From Alteromonas portus (GTDB taxonomy: Bacteria > Pseudomonadota > Gammaproteobacteria > Enterobacterales > Alteromonadaceae): a stretch of 64,000 nt of DNA. The position numbers and the translations under genes were made by a program. Below are positions 9,367 through 18,636 of this stretch, one piece after another. Position 1 is the stretch's first letter. Each line of letters opens with the position of its first letter. The DNA lies in the NCBI RefSeq assembly GCF_005117025.1, contig NZ_SWCO01000005.1, positions 434,001-498,000 of the forward strand. Reading direction: 5' to 3'. The notes below the pieces were generated by a model that was given only the letters and a program-made list of their open reading frames with translations, made no database searches and was not told the DNA's origin.

Positions 9367-10995
9367 TTAACGATCAGATTCACCTAAATATTGATTAAGT
9401 ACACGAACCAATTCACTACTCTCAATGGGTTTAGTCAAGACATCATCAAGGCCTTGCTCAAGCAAATATTCTGGCTGGGTTATCACATCGGCCGTTAACG
9501 CAACAATAGGCAAATTTGGCTTGAAACCTTTTATTTGAGCTGTGGCTTCATCGCCTTGAATGCCAGGAAGGTTAAGATCCATAAGAACTAAATCCACAGG
9601 ATTAGACCTGGCGTATTCAACGCCTTCTTCGCCAGTGCTCACTACAGAAAGGGACACGCCAAGTTTTTCGAATAAGGTTTGAATGACGACTTGGTTTATA
9701 TAATGGTCTTCGACCACTAAAACATTGGTGGATTTGCTAACGTTGACTTGGGCCACAAAACTGCGAGGTTCAGCCTCAACAAATTGGTTAGCATTTAAAG
9801 CATCAGCAGGTAAAGTCACGCTAATTCGCGTGCCTTGGTTTAATTTACTGCTTACTTTGATACTGCCATCCATAAGCTCGATTAAGCGCCGTGATATATT
9901 TAAGCCTAAACCCGTTCCATCAATTTGGTGCGCATTTCCCATACGCTCGAAAGGCTTGAAAAGACGTTTTTGGTCTTCATCGCTAATACCAATACCTTGG
10001 TCAATGACATTAAATATGAGCTTACCGTTTTTGTATTTCACCTGCGTTTTTACTGATTTACCGTGATTAGTAAACTTAATTGCATTGGACAGCAAATTAA
10101 GCGCGACTTGTCCAAATTTGGTGTCGTCAAAAAATAGCGTATCGGGTACGGCGTCATCAATACTTGTAGAAAATATGATACCGCTGTCTTCAGCACGGAT
10201 CTTCGTCAATGAAAACAGGTGGGTGAAAAAATCTTTGGTGTTTACAGCGCGCGGCATTACGCGCATTTTACCCGCTTCTATCTGCTTTATGTCTAAAACA
10301 GAATTTACTATTTCTAAAAGCCTTTCACCGCTTTGGCTCACATGGGAAAGTGGTGAAGTAAATGATGAGGGTAAATTTAACTTTTGAGCTTCGCCTTCAA
10401 GCAGCTGGCTAAACGTGTTTATCGCATTAAGTGGCGTTCTGATTTCGTGGCTTATGTAAGACAAAAAATCAGATTTAAATTGGCTGGTGCGCTCTAGTTC
10501 TCGGTTTTTACGCTTTAGTTCTAAATGCGCTACTACCGATTTACTTAGGGTTTGAAGTGATGCTTTCTGCGCTTCAGTCAGTGTTTTAGGTTTGCGGTCA
10601 ATGGCGCAAAGTGTACCTATTGCGTGACCAGAAGGCGTTATGAGTGGTGCGCCAGCATAGAACCGAATATCAGGGGCACCTGTTACCAAGGGGTTGTCAT
10701 GAAATCGAGGGTCTAACGTGGCGTTAGAAATTTCGAACACCTCTTCTTGCAAAATTGCATGAGAGCAAAAGGCAATTTCACGGGATGTCTCTTCGGCATC
10801 CAAACCCACTCGCGATTTAAACCACTGGCGGTCAGGGTCTATTAAACTAATAAGTGCAATAGGGGTTTCGCAAATTTGCGAAGCAAGCGCTGTTAGGTCA
10901 TCAAACAGTTGCTCAGCCTCGGTATCAAGTACGTCATAGCTAAGTAGCTCGGCAAGACGTTCTTCCTCATCAACGGGGATTGGGGCTGATTCCAT
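9367..10995 (-). CDS. GAF-domain hybrid histidine kinase with C-terminal receiver
   Basis: A soluble 542-residue sensor kinase. An N-terminal GAF domain (about 25-160) is followed by HisKA with ISHEIRTPLN (phospho-acceptor His183), HATPase_c with N box NLLSNAIKFTN (about 300-310), G1 IDQGIGISDE and G2 GTGLGLNISRR, and a receiver domain (about 424-540) with phospho-acceptor Asp473 in LMDLNLPG. No transmembrane segment is visible, so the signal is cytoplasmic; small molecules binding the GAF domain are likely but unidentified. No response regulator gene is adjacent. The stop lies 33 bp from fau, suggesting one transcript. Confidence 0.92.
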   Translation of the reverse strand: MESAPIPVDEEERLAELLSYDVLDTEAEQLFDDLTALASQICETPIALISLIDPDRQWFKSRVGLDAEETSREIAFCSHAILQEEVFEISNATLDPRFHDNPLVTGAPDIRFYAGAPLITPSGHAIGTLCAIDRKPKTLTEAQKASLQTLSKSVVAHLELKRKNRELERTSQFKSDFLSYISHEIRTPLNAINTFSQLLEGEAQKLNLPSSFTSPLSHVSQSGERLLEIVNSVLDIKQIEAGKMRVMPRAVNTKDFFTHLFSLTKIRAEDSGIIFSTSIDDAVPDTLFFDDTKFGQVALNLLSNAIKFTNHGKSVKTQVKYKNGKLIFNVIDQGIGISDEDQKRLFKPFERMGNAHQIDGTGLGLNISRRLIELMDGSIKVSSKLNQGTRISVTLPADALNANQFVEAEPRSFVAQVNVSKSTNVLVVEDHYINQVVIQTLFEKLGVSLSVVSTGEEGVEYARSNPVDLVLMDLNLPGIQGDEATAQIKGFKPNLPIVALTADVITQPEYLLEQGLDDVLTKPIESSELVRVLNQYLGESDR

Positions 10996-11054
10996 TTTTT
11001 AAACCTGACGCTTTCATTAAAAAGGGATTGTGTATTAACAATCCCTTAAACATA

Positions 11055-11996
11055 TCATAGAGCGTAGGTGTCTATGAATAGTTGTTCCAGCTTTTTGTGG
11101 TCAACTTTAGTCGCTACCTTTATGGTATTTGCTTCATTCCATAGCGGGCTAGGTGTTGTACCCTTAGGCGCAACTACGGTTTGCCCTCTATCCAATGTCC
11201 CTGTTCCAACGCGTACGTGGCCCTCAGTCAGTTCAAATAGCTCAGGGTGGCGAAGGTGGGCAATTGGGAACGCATCGTGGAAGAAACACACGCGATCTTC
11301 ACGGTTTTGCGAGTAGAAATCCATGTAGAACTGGGCGCTTTCCTTCACAAAGCCGCCAAGCGTATTGTTTTTCTCTTCAAGCTTTTCAACAAAGGCAGGT
11401 GAGAATGGCGTGAAGTTTGTCACGTCCAGTCCGAACATAGTGAGTTCCCAGTCTGCTGCAAACACGATTTCTGCCGCGTGGGCATCATTCCAAATGTTTG
11501 CTTCAGCCACAGGCGTAACGTTGCCTGGTACAAACGCGGCACCACCCATAATGCTAACGCCTTTTACCAACTTAGGTAGTTCTGGTTCTAGACGAAGTGC
11601 AAGGGCCAAGTTACCTAGCGGTCCAATGGCAACAATGGTGATTTCACCCGGATACTTACGCGCCATATCAACGATAAACTGCGCAGAACTGCGTGGGTCA
11701 AGCTCGGTTTTAGGTGCTTCAGGTTTAATATGACCAAAGCCATGTTCACCGTGTACGAAGTGGGCATAGGTTGACTCTGGGCCAACCCACGGCATGCCAA
11801 CACCTTTAGTTACAGGAATATCTTTACCTGCAATTTCACAAAGTGTTAGGGCATTTTGCGCTGCCATTGTTACCGGAACGTTACCGTAAACGGTCGTTAA
11901 GCCAAGTACTTCAATGTCTGGAGATTGGAAAGCGAAAAAGATCGCCATTGCATCATCAATCCCCGGATCTGTATCTAATATGATCTTATGTGCCAT
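11055..11996 (-). CDS. Inosine/uridine-preferring nucleoside hydrolase
   Basis: Hydrolyses ribonucleosides to free base and ribose. The 313-residue protein carries the calcium-binding DTDPGIDDA motif at residues 8-16, typical of the IunH family, plus TTVYGNVPV and the mid-protein ANIWNDAHAAEIVF segment. ATG 11996 is chosen over the in-frame TTG one codon earlier. It lies 22 bp downstream of a ribokinase on the same strand: hydrolase then kinase form a nucleoside-salvage operon supplying ribose 5-phosphate. The exact nucleoside preference cannot be read. Confidence 0.93.
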   Translation of the reverse strand: MAHKIILDTDPGIDDAMAIFFAFQSPDIEVLGLTTVYGNVPVTMAAQNALTLCEIAGKDIPVTKGVGMPWVGPESTYAHFVHGEHGFGHIKPEAPKTELDPRSSAQFIVDMARKYPGEITIVAIGPLGNLALALRLEPELPKLVKGVSIMGGAAFVPGNVTPVAEANIWNDAHAAEIVFAADWELTMFGLDVTNFTPFSPAFVEKLEEKNNTLGGFVKESAQFYMDFYSQNREDRVCFFHDAFPIAHLRHPELFELTEGHVRVGTGTLDRGQTVVAPKGTTPSPLWNEANTIKVATKVDHKKLEQLFIDTYAL

Positions 11997-12018
11997 CAAA
12001 TTTTCTCAGTGCGTCTTG

Positions 12019-12915
12019 CTAGTTGGCGTGTTTCGCTAAGAAACGATCCACTTCTTTTTGTGTTGGAATACTCTGTGCCGCGCCTTCGCGAGTTACTGCA
12101 ATGGCTGAAGCTGCGCATCCGCGACGCAATGCTTGTTTAGCATCGGTGTGGTTGCTATATGCAGACAGGAAATAACCGATAAAGGTGTCACCGGCTGCGG
12201 TAGTGTCTACCGCCTCTACAGAGAATGCTTTTACTTCTATAACTTCGTTTTTGCGCAGCATCATTACACCGGCTTTACCTAGTGTAATAATAACTTCGCT
12301 ATGTGACCACTGCTCTTTGAACACTGTCACAATATCTTCAAGTTCTTCTTTACCGGTAATCGCAGCCGCTTCAGTTTCATTTACAATAAGTAAATCTACA
12401 CAGTCTAACGGAAGCTGTTTAACTGACTCGCTCATAGGCGCAGGGTTAAAGGCTACTTTTAGCTGCTTTTCTTTCGCTTGGCGAAGTACTTCTTCAATGC
12501 TGCTGGTTTCGTTCTGAGTTAATACCCAGTCCAAAGGGCGGGTATCGTCTAACGCTTGCATTACGGTTTTTGCGGTAATGGTTTGGTTAGCACCGCCAAA
12601 TAATACGATGGCGTTTTCACCGCTTGGGGTAACTTGGATGATGGCGTGGCCTGAAGGAACTTCTGAGCACTTTACACCACGACAATCTACACCCTTCTTA
12701 ATAAGAGCTTGTTTAAATGAGGCGTCGTTTTCGTGAATGCTGCCGACGTGCCTTACGTCTGCACCTGCTTGCGCTAAAGCAATAGACTGGTTTGCACCCT
12801 TACCACCTAATAAGGTTTGATAATGGGTAGAAGCCAACGTCTCACCAGGTTGTACAAAGTGTTCTACCTGATAAACGTGGTCAATATTTATAGAGCCAAA
12901 ATTTATTATTGCCAT
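12019..12915 (-). CDS. rbsK: Ribokinase (PfkB family)
   Basis: Phosphorylates ribose to ribose 5-phosphate. The 298-residue PfkB protein has signature 1 in LLGGKGANQSIALAQAGADV and the catalytic signature 2 DTTAAGDTFIGYFL, with GSINIDHVY at the N-terminus. It is first in a minus-strand pair with the nucleoside hydrolase, which would supply its ribose. The symbol rests on family and context; other PfkB sugars are possible. Confidence 0.88.
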   Translation of the reverse strand: MAIINFGSINIDHVYQVEHFVQPGETLASTHYQTLLGGKGANQSIALAQAGADVRHVGSIHENDASFKQALIKKGVDCRGVKCSEVPSGHAIIQVTPSGENAIVLFGGANQTITAKTVMQALDDTRPLDWVLTQNETSSIEEVLRQAKEKQLKVAFNPAPMSESVKQLPLDCVDLLIVNETEAAAITGKEELEDIVTVFKEQWSHSEVIITLGKAGVMMLRKNEVIEVKAFSVEAVDTTAAGDTFIGYFLSAYSNHTDAKQALRRGCAASAIAVTREGAAQSIPTQKEVDRFLAKHAN

Positions 12916-13564
12916 TTCTTCTTCCGTCGAAAGAGGGCGCTTCCCAGAATGCCGCTGTCCATGTTTCGCCCGTGAACCGAAAAGTTCAGGGCGGAAGTAT
13001 CACAATTGCCGTAGGCTTCTCGATACGCGTCGAGCTTGCACAATAGCAGCTGTTTCAACTTCCTTGGTTTAAAGCATCGGCCAGGGACATGAATGAACTA
13101 GCAAACATCCCAGGAAACATTGTTGTTGTAATAACGCAACAGGGTATAACAAACGCGAGATCCAGTGAAGAGGATCACCTACAGCGCTTTATAACTATTT
13201 TGCGTGGTGATTATAAAAGCGGTAAAAAAATATTACTTTTCTTGACCAATTGGTCAGCAATTATACACGCATATAAAAGAAGCTCAATAATAACCAATCA
13301 GCTAATTTTGGTATTGAAGGCTTATGAACATTGTATGCTGTTGCGAGAGGAATTCCGTATCCAACAATGGCGATCTTAGATGAATTCTTATTGTGTTGCT
13401 AGCAGTCCGGCGATAAATTTAGTTGAATAACCCCAAATAACATACCGTTTGAACAGTGAGTAAACAACGTATAACTACCGGTGTTTAAAGTGTATACGAC
13501 GTTCGTTAGAAGTAGCTAATAAAGACTTCCAATAATGCTTTCGCGTTAGGGCAACAACAAGGCA
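12916..13564. other. Long gene-free region upstream of rbsK and ygfB
   Basis: No convincing gene of over 50 codons. A 96-codon plus-strand ORF (13089-13379) has no ribosome site and an unnatural composition, so it is left out. A perfect 14-bp palindrome TGACCAATTGGTCA sits at 13243-13256. The zapA and 6S RNA genes often found near ygfB were looked for and not seen. Confidence 0.5.
13243..13256. promoter_or_regulatory. Palindromic operator candidate
   Basis: TGACCAATTGGTCA, a perfect 14-bp dyad in an AT-rich intergenic setting. Sites of this form are bound by TetR-type dimers in other bacteria; the regulator here is unknown and the nearest gene start is about 330 bp away on the minus strand (rbsK) or 490 bp on the plus strand. 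Confidence 0.4.
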
Positions 13565-13613
13565 AAAGGAGGCGTTACACATTGATTTTTGCTACTATAA
13601 ACTCCATCAAGAG

Positions 13614-13721
13614 ATGACAGTGGCGTTAAATCGCCATTATATGGCCGTAACTCGCAGCCAAAGTGGATACAAATTACAATTAGAAAGCGGCGGCCCTAAT
13701 ATCTCAATTCATTCTAAATAA
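13614..13721 (+). CDS. Small 35-codon ORF upstream of ygfB, possibly coupled to a leader
   Basis: ATG 13614 opens a 35-residue frame beginning MTVALNRHYMAVTRSQ and ending NISIHSK, whose stop lies 13 bases before ygfB. A near-consensus Shine-Dalgarno AAAGGAGG at 13565-13572 is too far for this ATG, but is correctly spaced for ATT 13581 (in frame, giving 46 residues) or for TTG 13582, which opens an 11-codon peptide ending in TGA at 13615-13617 that overlaps ATG 13614 as ATGA. Either reading explains the strong ribosome site. The product is not recognised. Confidence 0.45.
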   Translation: MTVALNRHYMAVTRSQSGYKLQLESGGPNISIHSK

Positions 13722-13734
13722 AAGAGAACGATTC

Positions 13735-14301
13735 GTGGAAAAACAGCTCGATTACGATAGCGTAAGCAATAAATTGTCTCAGCAAGGCGTGATTGTTGAC
13801 GCTGCAGAAGTGCATGGCATTCTGTGCGGTATGCTTTGCGGCGGCATGTCGCTTACCGACCAAAAATGGCTAGAAGCGTTAAGTGAAACTATTAACCAGG
13901 GTGATGCGTTTAGCGACCCTACCCAGCACCTTTTGAATAGCCTTTTCAATCAAACCTGTCAGCAGCTTCTCGAGCCAGAATTTGCGCTCAATTTGTTACT
14001 TCCTGATGATCAAGCGCCTATCAACGATCGCGGCGCTGCACTTATTAATTGGGTGCAAGGTTTCATGCTTGGGTTTGGTCTACACCAGCAAGACCTTATG
14101 CAATGTTCTGACGACGTAAAAGAAGCACTTGAAGACTTTTCTGATATTTCACGTATGGAAGAGCCGATGGATGCAGATGAAGAGTCTGAAAAGGCGCTGT
14201 TTGAAGTTGAAGAGTATGTGAAAATTTCAGCAATTTTATGCTTCAGTGAACTTGGTCAATCACTTCTAGATGATCAGCAAGACACGCCATCCGTACACTA
14301 A
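13735..14301 (+). CDS. ygfB: UPF0149/YecA family protein YgfB
   Basis: A 188-residue acidic helical protein starting at GTG 13735 behind AAAGAGA. The conserved AAEVHGILCGMLCGG near the N-terminus, the WVQGFMLGFGL stretch and the C-terminal EEYVKISAILCF segment define the UPF0149 family. As in E. coli, Pseudomonas and relatives it precedes pepP and the ubiquinone hydroxylases ubiH and ubiI. The family has been linked to antibiotic-stress responses in Pseudomonas, but no reaction is assigned. Confidence 0.88.
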   Translation: MEKQLDYDSVSNKLSQQGVIVDAAEVHGILCGMLCGGMSLTDQKWLEALSETINQGDAFSDPTQHLLNSLFNQTCQQLLEPEFALNLLLPDDQAPINDRGAALINWVQGFMLGFGLHQQDLMQCSDDVKEALEDFSDISRMEEPMDADEESEKALFEVEEYVKISAILCFSELGQSLLDDQQDTPSVH

Positions 14302-14320
14302 TAACAAACTGAAATAAACA

Positions 14321-14347
14321 AAATGGCCGCTGGTCGCCATTTGTTTT
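14321..14347 (+). terminator. Possible intrinsic terminator between ygfB and pepP
   Basis: Stem AAATGGC / GCCATTT with an eight-base loop followed by GTTTT. It lies in the 74-base gap between the genes and may reduce rather than end readthrough. Confidence 0.45.
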
Positions 14348-14375
14348 AACGAGCTTTTTTAGGGTTGTCTTTTTT

Positions 14376-15695
14376 ATGATTAGTGCGCAAGAGTTTATCG
14401 CCAGGCAAGACCGATTGCTTGCACAGTGCGAGCCGAACAGTGTTTGCATTGTGCCTGCTGCGGGTTTGGTAACCCGAAGTCGCGATACTGAGTATACGTT
14501 CAGGCAAGATAGCGACTTTTGGTACCTTACAGGGTTTGAAGAACCTAATGCATGGTTGATTTTGTCCAATCACCCTCGCTACGGTGAAAGTTATCGTGCA
14601 ATGGTGGTACAAGAGAAAGACAAAAGTGCAGAGATTTGGCACGGCAAACGCTTAGGGGCTGAAGCTGCACTTGCTCGATTTAGTCTAGATGAAGCTTTTG
14701 AGCTGCAAGAACTTGAAGAAGCCTTGTTAGCGTCAATTCAAGGCCAAGACAACGTGTACTTTTCGTTAGGTCATAAAAAAGACAATGACCTGTTATTTTC
14801 TGAAGCGTTAAACACCTTACGCGATGCGCCTAAAGAGTCGCTTGCACCCAGAGCGATACACGACGTACAGCCCATTTTACACGAAATGCGTTTATTCAAG
14901 TCTGCTTGTGAAGTAGCCATGATGAAAGCGGCAGGTGAGATAAGTGCCCGTGCGCACAAGCGGGCTATGCAGTTTGCTGTGCCTGGTTGTTATGAATACC
15001 AGCTAGAAGCTGAAATTCACCACGAATTTGCTATGGCGGGGGCTCGTTCACCTGCATACAGTACCATAGTGGGCAGTGGCGAGAATGCGTGTATTTTGCA
15101 CTACACACAAAATAACGCACGGGTAAATGACGGTGATTTGATCTTGATCGATGCCGGCGCAGAATATCAGGGCTATGCTGCGGATATCACGCGAACGTTT
15201 CCAGTCAATGGAAAATTCACAGATGCCCAGCGCGATATTTACTCTGTTGTATTAAACGCTCAAAAAAGCGTGCTGGACATGTTAGCCCCAGGAGTTACCC
15301 TTTCCGAGGCTATGTTGCATAGCGTGGAAATTATTACTCAAGGTTTAGTTGACCTTGGCGTTCTTGAAGGTAGTGTGGCTGAAAACCTTGAAAATGAAAC
15401 GTGGCGACAGTTTTACATGCATGGTTTGGGGCACTTTTTAGGTTTAGACGTGCACGATGTAGGCAACTACAAAATTGACGGCGAAGACCGCCCCTTGAAA
15501 CCAGGTATGGTGATAACCGTCGAGCCCGGCGTGTATGTTAGCCAAGACAGTAACGCGCCAGATAAGTACAAGGGTATAGGTGTGCGCATAGAAGATGATG
15601 TGGTGATTACCGCTACAGGTGTAGATATTCTTACTGCAGATGTGCCAAAAGACATTGATGCCATAGAAGCACTTATGGCTAAAAGCAAAGACTAA
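14376..15695 (+). CDS. pepP: Xaa-Pro aminopeptidase
   Basis: Removes N-terminal residues preceding proline. The 439-residue protein equals E. coli PepP in length. The N-terminal creatinase-like domain (about 1-170) is followed by the pita-bread metalloprotease domain with its five dimanganese ligands visible in order: the two aspartates of LIDAGAEYQGYAADITRTF, the histidine of HGLGHFLGLDVHD, the glutamate of VEPGVYV and the glutamate of RIEDDVVIT. It sits between ygfB and ubiH as in E. coli. Confidence 0.96.
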   Translation: MISAQEFIARQDRLLAQCEPNSVCIVPAAGLVTRSRDTEYTFRQDSDFWYLTGFEEPNAWLILSNHPRYGESYRAMVVQEKDKSAEIWHGKRLGAEAALARFSLDEAFELQELEEALLASIQGQDNVYFSLGHKKDNDLLFSEALNTLRDAPKESLAPRAIHDVQPILHEMRLFKSACEVAMMKAAGEISARAHKRAMQFAVPGCYEYQLEAEIHHEFAMAGARSPAYSTIVGSGENACILHYTQNNARVNDGDLILIDAGAEYQGYAADITRTFPVNGKFTDAQRDIYSVVLNAQKSVLDMLAPGVTLSEAMLHSVEIITQGLVDLGVLEGSVAENLENETWRQFYMHGLGHFLGLDVHDVGNYKIDGEDRPLKPGMVITVEPGVYVSQDSNAPDKYKGIGVRIEDDVVITATGVDILTADVPKDIDAIEALMAKSKD

Positions 15696-15828
15696 CTACC
15701 AGGGTTTACTTGAGTTTACTAAGGTTTAAAAAACTGCGATAAATGTGAAGTAAACACCTTCATTTTAAGGCGCGCGAAAAAACAAGCCTTTAATATAAAG
15801 AATAGAGCCCAGAATCAATGCTTTAAAA

Positions 15829-17292
15829 ATGAAGGCGCTGGGCGACAGGAAGATAAAAACAGTGGAATCGGCAGCAGCGGTTGATGTAGTAATTATTGGT
15901 GGTGGTATTGTCGGTACTGTATTAGCCAAAGCACTTGCAGAGAAAGTATCTCCTGCAAATAGCTGTGGCTTATCTGTCACCCTTATCGATGCAGCAGACC
16001 CCGAACAAACCAGTAAAAGCTTAGTCGACTTTAACCCTTTTACCGACACTCGCGTTATTGCTCTAGCAAGACGTACAGTGGATGAGCTGTCGAGCATGGG
16101 GCTAAACCTTGATGGTGTAGCTAAGCAGCATAACGGTGAGCTACCTCCTCAAATTAAGCATATTGAAGTTAGCGACAAAGGGCACTTGGGGTTATTAAAT
16201 CTTGAAAGTAGCGACTATCACATCGACGCGTTCGGCCAAGTTGTAAGCTTAAGCGCGCTGACTCGATTGGCGGCAACTGCTACTTCAAGCTATCAATATA
16301 TTGCACCTGCCAAAGTAACTAAGGTAAAGCAGCAGCGCGAATTTGTTAGTGTGCAGCTTGATAGTGGGCAATCGCTTACTACAAAGTTGCTGGTACTGGC
16401 TGATGGCGGTCGTTCAGGGTTAGCTGAGCAAGTTGGCATTACAAAATCAGTTAGCGACTATCATCAAACGGCTATTGTTTTTAACGTTCACACTCAGCTT
16501 CCCCATGAAAACAAAGCGTATGAGCGTTTTACTCAAAGTGGTCCGTTAGCGTTTTTGCCTTTCGACAGTGAAATTGATGATATCAAGGCTAATGGAAACG
16601 GCTTTTCGGTTGTATGGACCGTAGATACCGACGCCGCAAAGTCGTTAATGGCGTTAAGCCAAAGCGAATTTATTAAGGCCCTACAGGAAGCTTTTGGCTA
16701 TCGACAGGGCAAAGTGCTAAGAGTGAGTGAGTTGGCAAGTTACCCGTTAGCGCTTACTAAGGCGCAGCAGGTCGCCAGTCATCGCACTGTGGTAGTAGGC
16801 AATGCAGCGCAAGCGTTACATCCTATTGCTGGGCAAGGCTTCAATTTAGGTTTACGTGATTTAAGTGCTTTGGTGTCTATATTGAAAAACTCAGCAGAAA
16901 AACACGCACAGCAATCAGCGGTGAGTAATTCGAAAAGAATTTTGGCGAGTGAAGGGCATACGTCATCGTCAAATGTTGCGTCGAATTCTGCTCAAGGTCA
17001 GTCAAACACCGTGCAAAGTGAAGCGTTCGCATCAGCTAACTTCGATGCAGGCGCTTTCAGCATTACTCAGCATTACGCTAATTCGCGTAAGAATGACAGG
17101 GATAACACGATAGCCCTTACCGATACGCTAGTACGTACTTTTTCAAACCAGTATTTTCCAACAGTTATAGGGCGTAATGTGTCGTTATTGGCATTAAGCA
17201 TGATGCCTCAGGCGAAAAAAGCGTTTGTTAAACACACAACGGGCTACGGCGAAACACCACAGAGAAATAGAGACAACAATGCAGCATGTTGA
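15829..17292 (+). CDS. ubiH: 2-octaprenyl-6-methoxyphenol hydroxylase, with a Ser-rich insertion
   Basis: FAD monooxygenase of ubiquinone biosynthesis. The FAD-binding VVIIGGGIVGTVLA begins near residue 20, and the C-terminal flavin motif reads GNAAQALHPIAGQGFNLGLR, with the Asn in place of the usual Asp that is also typical of E. coli UbiH. At 487 residues it is about 95 longer than E. coli UbiH (392). Most of the excess is an insertion of about 55 residues after the LRDLSALVSILKNS segment (about nt 16890-17050), rich in Ser, Asn and Gln, looking like a flexible loop. The end overlaps ubiI by 14 bases. Confidence 0.93.
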   Translation: MKALGDRKIKTVESAAAVDVVIIGGGIVGTVLAKALAEKVSPANSCGLSVTLIDAADPEQTSKSLVDFNPFTDTRVIALARRTVDELSSMGLNLDGVAKQHNGELPPQIKHIEVSDKGHLGLLNLESSDYHIDAFGQVVSLSALTRLAATATSSYQYIAPAKVTKVKQQREFVSVQLDSGQSLTTKLLVLADGGRSGLAEQVGITKSVSDYHQTAIVFNVHTQLPHENKAYERFTQSGPLAFLPFDSEIDDIKANGNGFSVVWTVDTDAAKSLMALSQSEFIKALQEAFGYRQGKVLRVSELASYPLALTKAQQVASHRTVVVGNAAQALHPIAGQGFNLGLRDLSALVSILKNSAEKHAQQSAVSNSKRILASEGHTSSSNVASNSAQGQSNTVQSEAFASANFDAGAFSITQHYANSRKNDRDNTIALTDTLVRTFSNQYFPTVIGRNVSLLALSMMPQAKKAFVKHTTGYGETPQRNRDNNAAC

Positions 17293-18451
17293 TATAGCGA
17301 TAGTGGGCGGCGGGATTGTAGGGCTAACCCTTGCAGCGGCGCTTAAAGGAAGCGAACTGAGCGTAGCCGTTGTTGATAAGGCTTCATGTTATCAAGCACT
17401 TGATGATAAGCCTACGGCAAGAGTGAGTGCCATAAATCAGGCAAATATTAAAGCATTACAACAATTTGAAGTATGGACGCATTTGCAGCAAGACCGTGCC
17501 AACCCTTACACCGATATGCATGTTTGGGACAAAGACAGTTTTGGCGACATATGTTTTTCATGTGATGAAATGGGTAGTGATGCACTTGGCGTGATTGTAG
17601 AGAACCAAGCTTTAGTCAATGCACTGTCTAAAGCTGTGGAAGCGCAACCTAATGTAGAGTTGATTACTGCGGGTATTGATAGAGTATTAGCTGGCCCAAA
17701 TCAAACCATGCTGATGCTAGATAATGATGAAGTACTAAGCTGCAGATTATTAGTCGGTGCCGATGGCGCAAACTCATTTGTAAGAAAACAAGCTGGCTTG
17801 CCGATTACATTTAAAGACTACGAGCACACGGCGATTGTCGCTAATATCAAAACGCTTGAGCCACATAATAACGTGGCGCGACAAGCGTTCACACCCACAG
17901 GGCCACTCGCGCTACTGCCAATGTCCGAGCCAAATGTGTGTTCTATAGTGTGGTCACAAACCCCAGAGCAAGCGAACTCACTAATGGCGCTGGATGACGC
18001 TGCGTTCTGTAATGCATTAACTGCGGCTAGTAATAGCGTTCTTGGCACTATAGCGCTTGAAACTAAGCGCACTGCTTTTCCACTTACCATGCGTTATGCA
18101 CGCCAGTGGGCTAAAGACGGTGTGGTGCTGGTGGGCGATGCTGCGCATACCATTCACCCGCTTGCAGGGCAGGGCGCTAACTTGGGCATGCAAGATGCGC
18201 TCGCACTGGCGGAAACCCTAAATGACTTAAAGGCGTCGGGCAAAGACATAGGTTTGTACAAGCATCTTCGTAGATACGAACGAAGCCGTAAAACCGAAGC
18301 CATGAAAATGATTGCCGCAATGGACGGCTTCAAATTCTTATTCGACGGTGACGACCCCCTCAAAAAGTTAGTCAGAGGAATTGGTCTTTCAGCCACAGAC
18401 AAACTCAGCACCATTAAAACCGCCTTCGTCAGCCACGCCATGGGCCTATAA
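17279..18451 (+). CDS. ubiI: FAD-dependent ubiquinone hydroxylase (UbiI/VisC)
   Basis: A 390-residue FAD monooxygenase paralogous to UbiH. The N-terminal DIAIVGGGIVGLTLAAAL binds ADP, LVGADGANSFVRKQAG is the second conserved motif, and VGDAAHTIHPLAGQGANLG is the flavin-contacting GD motif. ATG 17279 is chosen because it directly precedes the Rossmann motif; the frame upstream (to 17225) runs within ubiH. Gene order ygfB-pepP-ubiH-ubiI points to the C5 hydroxylase role of UbiI rather than UbiF. The tail of the gene abuts a cluster of GGGGTCAGAGTACATT repeats. Confidence 0.9.
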   Translation: MQHVDIAIVGGGIVGLTLAAALKGSELSVAVVDKASCYQALDDKPTARVSAINQANIKALQQFEVWTHLQQDRANPYTDMHVWDKDSFGDICFSCDEMGSDALGVIVENQALVNALSKAVEAQPNVELITAGIDRVLAGPNQTMLMLDNDEVLSCRLLVGADGANSFVRKQAGLPITFKDYEHTAIVANIKTLEPHNNVARQAFTPTGPLALLPMSEPNVCSIVWSQTPEQANSLMALDDAAFCNALTAASNSVLGTIALETKRTAFPLTMRYARQWAKDGVVLVGDAAHTIHPLAGQGANLGMQDALALAETLNDLKASGKDIGLYKHLRRYERSRKTEAMKMIAAMDGFKFLFDGDDPLKKLVRGIGLSATDKLSTIKTAFVSHAMGL

Positions 18452-18461
18452 ACCAAAAATT

Positions 18462-18609
18462 GGGGTCAGAGTACATTTCCCAGCTTCAAAATTGGGGTCA
18501 GAGTACATTTCTCATGAATAATGGGGGCAGAGTACATTTCTCTAGTTTTGAAGTAGAGAATGCCAGTAATGTACTCTGACCCCATTATTTAAAAATGTAC
18601 TCTGACCCC
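18462..18609. repeat. REP/REPIN cluster 1 (five copies of the 16-bp repeat)
   Basis: Three direct copies of GGGGTCAGAGTACATT at 18462-18477, 18494-18509 and 18523-18538 (the last with G for T at position 5) face two inverted copies at 18568-18583 and 18594-18609. The pair 18523-18583 forms a long hairpin, with an additional inner stem TCTCTA/TAGAGA, the REPIN architecture. The matching RAYT transposase gene is at 57205-57930. Confidence 0.9.
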
Positions 18610-18636
18610 ATTCTTGGCGTTGAGATAGTTGCCGGT

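Noticed and set aside
13089..13379. 96-codon plus-strand ORF between rbsK and ygfB
   Set aside because: No ribosome site, unnatural composition and no resemblance to any protein; it spans the palindrome and looks like chance.
12916..13734. zapA and 6S RNA expected near ygfB/fau
   Set aside because: Neither the ZapA reading frame nor 6S-like sequence is seen, although a diverged 6S RNA could be missed by eye.
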